Part shown: positions 1 to 5,130 of the stretch, piece after piece
Layout: the number at the start of each line of letters is the position of its first letter
How positions within the stretch are numbered: position 1 is the first letter of the stretch
Origin: DSAD01 sp036825155
Lineage (GTDB): Bacteria > Desulfobacterota > Desulfomonilia > UBA1062
Assembly (NCBI GenBank): GCA_036825155.1
Contig: DAISYU010000175.1
Location: forward strand, 1-5,366
DNA length: 5,366 nucleotides
Direction of reading: 5' to 3'
Translations under genes and position numbers: made by a program
The notes under the pieces: model-generated
The model's input: the letters and a program-made list of their open reading frames with translations, nothing else
Told to the model about the DNA's origin: nothing
The model's database searches: none

Positions 1-16
1 CGATCTTATATTTCAT
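1..16 (-). CDS. Possible start of a further operon gene (partial, 5' end only)
   Basis: An ATG at 14-16 on the minus strand opens a frame reading M-K-Y-K-I before the window ends. A GAG-containing purine stretch lies about 5 nt upstream, and the start is 24 nt beyond the cupin stop codon, so the position fits the next gene of the same operon. The five residues resemble the beginning of the lactonase-like protein upstream (M-K-E-Y-K-I), which raises the possibility of a paralogous second copy. Five codons are far too few to identify a product, and the start itself could be chance. Confidence 0.25.
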
Positions 17-40
17 TATCTCGATAATTATTGCCCAACC

Positions 41-361
41 TCAGCGCTGGTTTCTGAAACACACGAATGTCAACAGGTCATTGCCGGTGTTGATAATTTG
101 ATGATCTTCATCGGCGATTTCGATAAAGTCGTTGGGTTTGATATCTTTTCTCTGATCTCCCAGCTTGATCATGCCCTTTCCTGACATTACAACCATACGT
201 TCTTTGTCATCATGTCTATGGTCCGGCGTAAAACCACCCGGCTCAAGTTCAATCCATACAGAATCTTCAGATAGAAGTCCGAGCTTCATTTTTTCAGCTC
301 CTTCCAGTCCCAAAGCCAGGGCATCGAAGATCTCCACATCCGTGCAGTGTAAGTGTTTCAT
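41..361 (-). CDS. Small single-domain cupin protein
   Basis: This is a 106-residue protein consisting of one cupin beta-barrel, about the usual size for the single-domain family. Cupin motif 1 is complete: Gly42/43, His48-x-His50, Glu54 and Gly61 fit G(x)5HxH(x)3E(x)6G. Motif 2 is degenerate: the usual PxG is replaced around Ile82-Asp84, but His87 and Asn91 of H(x)3N are kept. His48, His50, Glu54 and His87 therefore form a full 3-His/1-Glu metal site, so a metal-binding protein (enzyme or small-molecule sensor) is likely; no substrate can be assigned. A GTG at 409 would extend it by 16 residues, but only the ATG at 361 has a good ribosome binding site (AAGGGGAGG, 3 nt away), so I chose 361. 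It is the third gene of the SDR operon, 66 nt after the lactonase-like gene, and probably acts in the cytoplasm, since no signal peptide is seen. Confidence 0.88.
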   Translation of the reverse strand: MKHLHCTDVEIFDALALGLEGAEKMKLGLLSEDSVWIELEPGGFTPDHRHDDKERMVVMSGKGMIKLGDQRKDIKPNDFIEIADEDHQIINTGNDLLTFVCFRNQR

Positions 362-364
362 GTT

Positions 365-373
365 CCTCCCCTT
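365..373 (-). promoter_or_regulatory. Ribosome binding site that decides the cupin start
   Basis: On the minus strand this reads AAGGGGAGG, ending 3 nt before the ATG at 361. The spacing is short, but it resembles that of the SDR gene in the same operon (about 4 nt). No comparable site precedes the in-frame GTG at 409. Confidence 0.6.
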
Positions 374-405
374 GTTTTGCAAGATTATGATAGTATGGTT
401 CTTGT

Positions 406-421
406 TCACCTTATGAGGTGA
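406..421. repeat. 6-bp perfect inverted repeat between the lactonase-like and cupin genes
   Basis: TCACCT and AGGTGA flank a TATG loop. Read on the plus strand, the stem can extend by two G-U wobble pairs and is followed 3 nt later by TTTTT (425-429), which looks like a small terminator facing against the operon. On the minus (coding) strand there is no U-tract, so there it can only be a small mRNA hairpin or a protein-binding site. The inverted repeat is seen directly; any function is inferred. Confidence 0.5.
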
Positions 422-427
422 GTCTTT

Positions 428-1285
428 TTATAATCCTTCCAGGTGGTAGTCGTCCGGGATGACCTTCATATCCACGAGCATCGGGTCGTGCCCGGGAACC
501 ACTATATCGGCCATGAGGTCCAGCTTATGCATGCTGCGCATGTTGTCGCCCGGGTTGATAATGTTAGGTCCGAAATATCCACCGTAACGGCTATTAAAAA
601 TCTTGTCTATGGTTTTGGCTACTTCCGGATCCTGAAGACTTACAGGTTCTTTGGCACTTTGTGCGGCTTTACTCGCCAGCTCGAAAAACTGCATGGGGAA
701 GCGTTTGGCAAGCCCGGCATAGAGGTAGCAGCAGTCGCTGAACATGATGGCCCTGCCCTTGGAGGTGTTGACGGAAATAGCCTGGAGACCTGCCGTATGG
801 CCAGGTACATGAATGAGCTGTATGCCGTCTCTGAGATTGAAATCACCGTTTATCAGTTTGAACCTGGGCACGAGATCCATCCAGTCTTTCGGCTCGTATC
901 CCGGGGCAACCGGACCCATGGGGTAGTATGCCTCGAGAAGCTCTGCTTCCTGAACATAGTAGCTGGCGTTCTTGAACAGACTCAGGTATCCGGTGTGATC
1001 ATGGTGCAGGTGGGTTACGATGACCGTCTTGATTGAATCAGGGTCGACTCCGTTGTTCTTGAGCACTGTCGGGACCTCCAGGTCAGGAGTCCGTCTCGGT
1101 TTCATCGTGAAAGGTACATAGGTATAGCTCCCATCCACAATGATCTGCTCGCCGTCATCTCCTTCGATGAGAAACATGAAACAGGGAAGGTCCGCATAAT
1201 ATCCTTCTGCAAAGGGGAAGATGAGTCCTCCCCAGTTCATGTAAAACCAGCCTGTTAGAAGCGGCTTGATTTTGTATTCTTTCAT
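428..1285 (-). CDS. Metallo-beta-lactamase-fold hydrolase, N-acyl homoserine lactonase-like
   Basis: This 285-residue protein has the dinuclear metal site of the metallo-beta-lactamase superfamily: His92-x-His94-x-Asp96-His97 (HLHHDH), His163 in PGHTAG, Asp184, and His266 in VPGHD. The order and motif context match AHL lactonases such as AiiA. A Tyr stands three residues after the bridging Asp (Asp184/Tyr187), as the catalytic Tyr does in AiiA. The expected reaction is opening of a lactone ring or hydrolysis of a similar ester. Whether the substrate is an acyl-homoserine lactone (quorum quenching) or a lactone made in this operon's own pathway cannot be told. The stretch between Asp184 and His266 is longer than I recall for AiiA, suggesting an added lid or substrate-specificity segment. 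No signal peptide is seen, so it is probably cytoplasmic. The start has a GGAGG 8 nt upstream. It is the second gene of the operon, 70 nt after the SDR stop. Confidence 0.9.
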   Translation of the reverse strand: MKEYKIKPLLTGWFYMNWGGLIFPFAEGYYADLPCFMFLIEGDDGEQIIVDGSYTYVPFTMKPRRTPDLEVPTVLKNNGVDPDSIKTVIVTHLHHDHTGYLSLFKNASYYVQEAELLEAYYPMGPVAPGYEPKDWMDLVPRFKLINGDFNLRDGIQLIHVPGHTAGLQAISVNTSKGRAIMFSDCCYLYAGLAKRFPMQFFELASKAAQSAKEPVSLQDPEVAKTIDKIFNSRYGGYFGPNIINPGDNMRSMHKLDLMADIVVPGHDPMLVDMKVIPDDYHLEGL

Positions 1286-1355
1286 GACTATTTCCTCCGT
1301 TGGAATTTCAATTTATAACGGTCTGAAGTGTAGCGAAAAGCTCCTTGCTGACTCC

Positions 1356-2147
1356 TCACCACAACACTGTCCCTCCATCCACATTCATAGCCTGACCTGT
1401 GACACCCTTCGCCTCATCCGATGCAAGATAGGCGGCCATATATGCAATTTCAGCAGGGTCAAGCAATCTGCGTTGAATACTCTTGTCTACGATTCTTGCA
1501 TGGATTTTATCCGGTTCTTCATTGAGCAAAGGCCGGACATGTTCGGTTATTGCATCTATCATGGGCGTAGCTGTAGGTCCCGGGCAGATGGCATTCGCAG
1601 TGATACCATTCGGGCATAACAAGGCCAGTTCAAGTGCCAGGGCCTTTGTCAGTCCGATAACGCCATGTTTTGAAGCTGCATAATCTGCGTTCATGGCCGC
1701 CGGGAGTTTTCCTGAAGTGGAAGAGATCATGATGATCCTGCCGCTGAGTTGCTCCATCATCTTTGGAAGAAATGCCTTGATACAGTAAAAACCAGCGTTG
1801 AGGTTGACATCCATGGTCCTGCGCCAGCCTTCTTCCGTTGTGTTCACTATAAACGTGCGCTCGCCCATGACGCCTGCACTGGTGACGAGTATATCCGTTT
1901 TTCCGAATTTATTGTTTACATCATCTGCCATCTGTTTCACTTTTTCTGCATCAGCTACATCCAATACATACGCAACCCCTTCTCTCCCCAGGGTGCAGAC
2001 TTCTTTCGCAACACTCTCGGCCTCATCCTTCACAATTGAGGCTACCACCACATGGGCACCTTCCCGCGCAAATTCCAGGCATATAGCCCTGCCGATGCCG
2101 GTGCCTCCTCCCGTCACGACCGCCACTTTATCCTGCAGTTTTTTCAT
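1356..2147 (-). CDS. Short-chain dehydrogenase/reductase (SDR), classical type
   Basis: This 263-residue protein is a complete classical SDR that should interconvert an alcohol and a ketone with NAD(P). The nucleotide-binding motif TGGGTGIG is at residues 12-19 and the adenine-contacting Asp63 is in LDV. The catalytic tetrad is Asn115, Ser143, Tyr156 and Lys160 (YAASK). The usual NNAG is TSAG at 89-92. The C-terminus carries the family's GQAMNVDGG at 251-259. The position after beta-strand 2, where an Asp would favour NAD, holds Ser37, with Lys40 nearby, so cofactor choice is open. Its closest general resemblance is to 3-hydroxybutyrate- or cyclic-alcohol-dehydrogenase-like SDRs, but the substrate is unknown. 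AAGGAGGG lies just before the ATG. It is the first gene of the minus-strand operon, divergent from the AraC regulator, with a consensus -10 box upstream. Confidence 0.93.
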   Translation of the reverse strand: MKKLQDKVAVVTGGGTGIGRAICLEFAREGAHVVVASIVKDEAESVAKEVCTLGREGVAYVLDVADAEKVKQMADDVNNKFGKTDILVTSAGVMGERTFIVNTTEEGWRRTMDVNLNAGFYCIKAFLPKMMEQLSGRIIMISSTSGKLPAAMNADYAASKHGVIGLTKALALELALLCPNGITANAICPGPTATPMIDAITEHVRPLLNEEPDKIHARIVDKSIQRRLLDPAEIAYMAAYLASDEAKGVTGQAMNVDGGTVLW

Positions 2148-2159
2148 TCGCCCTCCTTA

Positions 2160-2170
2160 TGATATTATCA
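2160..2170. promoter_or_regulatory. Palindrome TGATATTATCA beside the SDR ribosome binding site
   Basis: This is a perfect 11-bp palindrome (TGATA, T, TATCA) lying between the predicted transcription start and the Shine-Dalgarno of the SDR gene. With a one-base centre it cannot fold as an RNA hairpin, so if it matters it would be a DNA site for a dimeric repressor. In AT-rich sequence such a palindrome can arise by chance. Confidence 0.25.
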
Positions 2171-2194
2171 GCATGGTGCTTTTTCATTGTTGAG

Positions 2195-2220
2195 ATTATA
2201 AGAAATACAGCATCTTGACA
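2195..2220 (-). promoter_or_regulatory. Predicted promoter of the SDR-hydrolase-cupin operon
   Basis: On the minus strand TATAAT (2200 to 2195) is a perfect sigma-70 -10 box. The -35 region is poor: at 17-nt spacing it reads AACTGT, and the best match, CTGTCA, needs 15 nt. A strong -10 with a weak -35 is typical of promoters that need an activator, which fits the divergent AraC-family gene. The transcription start would be near 2188, giving a leader of about 40 nt before the SDR ATG. The -35 area overlaps that of the regulator promoter. Confidence 0.5.
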
Positions 2221-2244
2221 GTTGCAGGTGAAGACAGATATGTT
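2215..2244 (+). promoter_or_regulatory. Predicted promoter of the AraC-family regulator
   Basis: A perfect -35 TTGACA (2215-2220) is followed after 18 nt by TATGTT (2239-2244), a 4 of 6 match to the -10 consensus. Transcription would start near 2251 and leave a leader of about 20 nt with AAGGGG before the ATG. GACAG occurs twice (2217-2221 and 2233-2237), and TGACA/TGTCA (2216-2220 and 2244-2248) form an inverted repeat. Either could be part of an operator for autoregulation, but this is inference. Confidence 0.5.
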
Positions 2245-2270
2245 GTCATCTCACGCCAAGGGGTGCATGC

Positions 2271-3320
2271 ATGGAGAGAACCTTCAATAAACGTGCTTTG
2301 TACATAACATCGAGGAGATCCCTCCCATTATACCGCTCTATCAACAGTTTGGCCGTACTGGCCCGCTATGTCTCAATGAAAGGGATTGATGTTGCTTTAC
2401 TTCTGGCCGGCAGCAAAATACAGCCCAGTGATCTGGATGATCCTGATGTTCTGGTAACACCCGAGCAAGAACTCACGGTCATGCGCAACATCGTTCGACT
2501 GGTTCCTGAGCCTGGTCTGGGACTTTCAATCGGAAGACAGTCTCATATGGGTATCATTGGCAAACTCGGTGCTGCCGCAATCAATAGCAACACGTTTCTG
2601 GATGCGATCCGGATAATATTCCAGTACAGCGAACTCCTCCTGACGTATTTTCATTTCGACCTGAAGGTGAAAGACGATCTCGTGTTTATCACATTGAAGG
2701 AACTCGTGGACCTGAAGGATATCCGTCTCTTTGTGTGTGAAAGAGAGTTCGCTTCTATCCACAGGATAGCATCTGATCTCATTGGTGCCCATTTTCCCGT
2801 AAACGAAATGAGGTTTGCCTATCCAAGGCCCAGGCATGCTTCACTCTATCAGGACATCTTCAAGTGCTCTCTCGTGTTCAATGCAGAGGTTCACTCGGCC
2901 ATCTTTGACAGAAAATACCTCTTCCAAGAGCTCCCCCTGGCAGACCCTTTGGTAAGAAAGACTTACGAGAAAGAGTGCAGGCAATTGTCCCTCAGGATAA
3001 ACAGGCAAGGGACAATGACTAGGAGAATCCATCAGGAAATCCTGTTTCAAAGAGACGGTTTCCCGGGCTTTGATCAGCTGGCCCGCTACGTGAATCTTTC
3101 ACCGCGAACACTCAGCCGGCGCTTAACAGCAGAAGGTACATCATATAAGGACATTATTTCCAGGATACGGAAGACCAAAGCCATCAATCTTCTTAAAATG
3201 ACAGACTATTCAATCGAGCAGATCGCTACAGAGCTTGGGTACAGCGACCTGTCCAATTTTTATAGGGCTTTCAAAAGCTGGACCGGCCATAACCCAGGCT
3301 ATTACCGTAAAAAGAACTGA
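2271..3320 (+). CDS. AraC-family transcriptional regulator with Arabinose_bd-type N-terminal domain
   Basis: This 349-residue DNA-binding regulator has two parts. Residues of about 25-220 resemble the ligand-sensing domain seen in OruR-like AraC proteins (Pfam Arabinose_bd); the GLGLSIGRQ...GxxGKLGAAAINSNTFLDAI stretch at about 82-113 is characteristic. Residues of about 250-349 form the AraC DNA-binding domain with two helix-turn-helix units, at about 266-288 (LARYVNLSPRTLSRRL) and 314-336. The second is followed by the family signature LGYSDLSNFYRAF...TGHNPGYYR. Regulators of this subgroup commonly activate adjacent catabolic genes in response to a small hydrophobic or amino-acid-type ligand, and the divergent SDR operon is the obvious target. 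The ligand is unknown. The ATG at 2271 follows AAGGGG at suitable spacing; the ATG at 2267 is out of frame. A hairpin terminator candidate lies about 40 nt after the stop. Confidence 0.93.
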   Translation: MERTFNKRALYITSRRSLPLYRSINSLAVLARYVSMKGIDVALLLAGSKIQPSDLDDPDVLVTPEQELTVMRNIVRLVPEPGLGLSIGRQSHMGIIGKLGAAAINSNTFLDAIRIIFQYSELLLTYFHFDLKVKDDLVFITLKELVDLKDIRLFVCEREFASIHRIASDLIGAHFPVNEMRFAYPRPRHASLYQDIFKCSLVFNAEVHSAIFDRKYLFQELPLADPLVRKTYEKECRQLSLRINRQGTMTRRIHQEILFQRDGFPGFDQLARYVNLSPRTLSRRLTAEGTSYKDIISRIRKTKAINLLKMTDYSIEQIATELGYSDLSNFYRAFKSWTGHNPGYYRKKN

Positions 3321-3530
3321 CATCTTAAAAGCATACGCAAGAGACAGATATTCTATTCCATCAGTCAAGTAAGCTGATGGTTTTGTACCGGCACAAGCAA
3401 TTACAAAGAAATCCAGGGCACCTTCTATCCTTACTGTCCCACGTTGTCTTTACAAAACGATCTCCTGATTTTTCCACTGAGGCATTTTTATGAGGACAAG
3501 TGCATCATACAATGATTATGATGATCAACC
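3321..3530. other. Spacer between the AraC gene and ycgN
   Basis: This 210-bp non-coding stretch is AT-richer than the flanking genes by eye. It holds the terminator candidate at 3358-3386, a 5 of 6 -10-like TACAAT at 3508-3513 with no convincing -35, and small inverted repeats next to the ycgN start (CATCAT/ATGATG at 3503-3508 and 3518-3523; TGCAT/ATGCA at 3501-3505 and 3531-3535). I see no conserved RNA structure or gene except the doubtful 30-codon ORF beginning at 3490. Confidence 0.6.
3358..3386 (+). terminator. Rho-independent terminator candidate after the AraC gene
   Basis: CCATCAG (3358-3364) and CTGATGG (3374-3380) form a perfect 7-bp stem with a 9-nt loop, followed directly by TTTTGT. 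The position, about 40 nt past the AraC stop codon, is right for its terminator. The stem is short, only moderately GC-rich, and the T-run is four bases, so strength may be modest. Confidence 0.55.
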
Positions 3531-3582
3531 ATGCATACGAATGACATCCCATTCTGGAAGCGCCTCGCCCTCGAAGAAATGA
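3490..3582 (+). CDS. Possible 30-codon leader ORF overlapping the ycgN start
   Basis: An ATG at 3490 preceded by GAGG with 7-nt spacing opens a 30-codon frame that runs into ycgN in a different frame. Its TGA stop at 3580-3582 overlaps the codon for Met17 of ycgN as ATGA. The predicted peptide is rich in Ser, Asp and Tyr and matches nothing I recognise. It has a better ribosome binding site than ycgN itself, so translation through it could help ribosomes reach ycgN, but it could equally be chance. Confidence 0.18.
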   Translation: MRTSASYNDYDDQPCIRMTSHSGSASPSKK

Positions 3583-3986
3583 CGAATATGCAATGGGAGT
3601 CGCTGTGCGACGGGTGCGGCAGGTGTTGTCTGCGCAAGCTGCAATTCGAGGATACCAATGAAATCGTCTATACCGGTGTTGCCTGTGCGCTGCTGGATAT
3701 CTCCCGGTGCCGCTGCATGTCATATGAAGACCGGGCTGTGAAAAAACCCGAGTGCCTTGTTCTGCATCCCGAATCACTGAAACAGAGCCTGCATCTGCTG
3801 CCCGATACCTGTGCCTATCGCCTTATTGCACAGGGTCGTAACCTGCCGTGGTGGCACCACCTGGTCTGCGGTGATCCTGAAATGGTGCACGAGGCCCATA
3901 TATCGGTGCGGGAAAAGGTTGTAAGCGAAGATAATGTCCCTGAAGAGGAGCTGGAAGACTACATCATTGACTGGGTCGTGATCTGA
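3531..3986 (+). CDS. ycgN: YcgN-family (UPF0260) cysteine-cluster protein
   Basis: This 151-residue protein is recognisably the UPF0260/YcgN family, about the same length as E. coli YcgN. It shares the N-terminal PFW...EM...WESLCDGCGxCC pattern, then VAC, the CxCxxYE segment and TCAYRL. The CxxCxxCC cluster is at Cys26, Cys29, Cys32 and Cys33. Other Cys residues at 52, 60, 62, 75 and 94 probably complete a zinc or iron-sulfur site. The biochemical role of the family is not established. The start at 3531 is the only one possible upstream because an in-frame TGA lies at 3522-3524. It also matches the conserved N-terminus, yet there is no Shine-Dalgarno. It stands alone after the AraC terminator and converges with phoU across 46 bp. 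Confidence 0.93.
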   Translation: MHTNDIPFWKRLALEEMTNMQWESLCDGCGRCCLRKLQFEDTNEIVYTGVACALLDISRCRCMSYEDRAVKKPECLVLHPESLKQSLHLLPDTCAYRLIAQGRNLPWWHHLVCGDPEMVHEAHISVREKVVSEDNVPEEELEDYIIDWVVI

Positions 3987-4032
3987 CGGGCCTGATGCCG
4001 GTCTCACTGCCCTGGTGGTTTTGTGAAGTTTG

Positions 4033-4692
4033 CTACAGGCTGTCCAGGTGGTGTTTGATCACCTTGCCCTTTACCATGTAGATTACGTCTTCGCAGATGT
4101 TCGTGGTAAGGTCTGCAATTCGCTCGAGGTTGCTCGCAATCTTCATGAGCTGGAGGGCCCTTTCGATGGTGGTCGGGTCGGAACTCATGTAGGTGATGAG
4201 TTCCCGGGTGATCTGGTCGCGAAGCCCATCCACGATCTCATCCCGCTCGCAAACGCTTTGGGCGAGCACGTCATCTTCATTCAGGAAGGATTGAATACTG
4301 TCCGAGATCATACCTCGTACCACATCGGACATCCTCGGCAAGTCGATCAGGGGTTTTACCGGCGGTCTTTCAATGAGGAACAGGCTGCTCTCGCTGATGT
4401 TGACGACATGATCACCCATCCTCTCCAGGATGTTGTCGATGTTCGATGCCATGAAGATGGTGCGGAGGTTTTTCCCTGCCGGCTGGTGCTGAGCGATAAG
4501 AACGATGCACATCTCGTCGAGCTGTACCTCAAATCTGTTTGCCTTGGGTTCATCGACCTCTATGACCTCGTTGAGGAGATCCGCGTTTTTGTCCTTCAGG
4601 CCGGTGATGGCCTTATCGAGCATGCACTCCACCAGGGTTGCAAACTCTACCAGTTCCTTTTTGAGGTTCATGAGTTTGGTTTCTTCCAACAT
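4033..4692 (-). CDS. phoU: PhoU, phosphate signalling/transport regulator
   Basis: This 219-residue all-helical protein has the two-repeat PhoU architecture at usual family length. Each repeat carries the E-R-x-x-D-x-x-x-N metal-binding signature: Glu90-Arg-Met-Gly-Asp94...Asn98 and Glu190-Arg-Ile-Ala-Asp194...Asn198. PhoU proteins link the PstSCAB phosphate transporter to the PhoR/PhoB two-component system, damping the Pho response and uptake when phosphate is sufficient, at the inner face of the membrane. The ATG at 4692 has AAGGAGAT just upstream, overlapping the arsC stop codon, so it is preferred over Met8. It is the last gene of the pstB-arsC-phoU group, 9 nt after arsC. No clear terminator follows before convergent ycgN. 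Confidence 0.93.
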   Translation of the reverse strand: MLEETKLMNLKKELVEFATLVECMLDKAITGLKDKNADLLNEVIEVDEPKANRFEVQLDEMCIVLIAQHQPAGKNLRTIFMASNIDNILERMGDHVVNISESSLFLIERPPVKPLIDLPRMSDVVRGMISDSIQSFLNEDDVLAQSVCERDEIVDGLRDQITRELITYMSSDPTTIERALQLMKIASNLERIADLTTNICEDVIYMVKGKVIKHHLDSL

Positions 4693-4701
4693 ATGATCTC
4701 C

Positions 4702-5130
4702 TTACAGGATCAATCCCGGCTGGTCAAAGATTGACGGATTCCTGAATGTCTCTGCTATCCATTGTGTTATCTCGTCACGGATCTTTCTGAACGAGGCCTG
4801 GTCATCCGGGTCTGCAAACGATCTGTGTACGGTTATCTTCGCCCCCGGTACGAAAGGGCACTTCTTATTCGATCGGTCGCACACCGTGACAGCCACATCA
4901 AAATCCATCCCTATGAATTCAGAGATACCCTTTGACCGGTGGCGCGAGATATCTATCCCGATCTCTTTCAGAACCGCTATAGCCAGCGGATTCACCGTAG
5001 TGGGCTCGGTGCCCGCACTGTACACTTCATAGAGGTCGCCATGGAGGTGGCGAAGGATGCCCTCAGCCATCTGCGAACGGGCGGAGTTGTTTGTACACAC
5101 AAATATTATCCTGGTTTTCGTCTTCATCAT
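4702..5130 (-). CDS. arsC: ArsC-type arsenate reductase / low-molecular-weight tyrosine phosphatase family
   Basis: This 142-residue cytoplasmic protein has the LMW-PTP fold. The P-loop CTNNSARS starts at nucleophilic Cys12 with Arg18 (Cx5R). The further Cys84 and Cys91, seven residues apart, match the redox relay of the thioredoxin-coupled arsenate reductases (S. aureus pI258/B. subtilis ArsC type, Cys10/82/89). Asp107-Pro108 supplies the general acid. The expected reaction is reduction of arsenate to arsenite using thioredoxin; the full Cys triad argues against a plain phosphotyrosine phosphatase. The start has tandem ATG codons (ATGATG), the first overlapping the pstB stop as ATGA, so translation is probably coupled to pstB; the Shine-Dalgarno is weak. 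No ars efflux gene or ArsR is in the window. Confidence 0.92.
   Translation of the reverse strand: MMKTKTRIIFVCTNNSARSQMAEGILRHLHGDLYEVYSAGTEPTTVNPLAIAVLKEIGIDISRHRSKGISEFIGMDFDVAVTVCDRSNKKCPFVPGAKITVHRSFADPDDQASFRKIRDEITQWIAETFRNPSIFDQPGLIL

Noticed and set aside
362..409. 16-residue N-terminal extension of the cupin from a GTG at 409
   Set aside because: It has no suitable ribosome binding site, the start lies inside the inverted repeat, and the ATG at 361 has AAGGGGAGG directly upstream.
443..1036. Plus-strand ORF of 197 codons inside the lactonase-like gene
   Set aside because: It lies antisense to a gene with a full set of metal ligands and is explained by codon bias on the opposite strand.
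1798..2193. Plus-strand ORF of 131 codons over the SDR start region
   Set aside because: It is antisense to the SDR Rossmann fold, low in complexity (Ser/Thr/Ala/Pro) and without a recognisable domain.
3505..3777. Minus-strand ORF of 90 codons opposite ycgN
   Set aside because: It is a shadow frame with no family resemblance, ending in a run of Ile codons over the spacer repeats.
3985..4032. Convergent terminator between ycgN and phoU
   Set aside because: GAC/GTC and GGC/GCC form an imperfect palindrome at 3985-4003 with a central mismatch and no adjoining T-run on either strand; the TTTT at 4019-4022 is too far away.
4030..4734. Plus-strand ORF of 234 codons covering phoU
   Set aside because: It is the antisense shadow of phoU, which has the family's metal-binding motifs and a good ribosome binding site; the plus-strand translation resembles no family.
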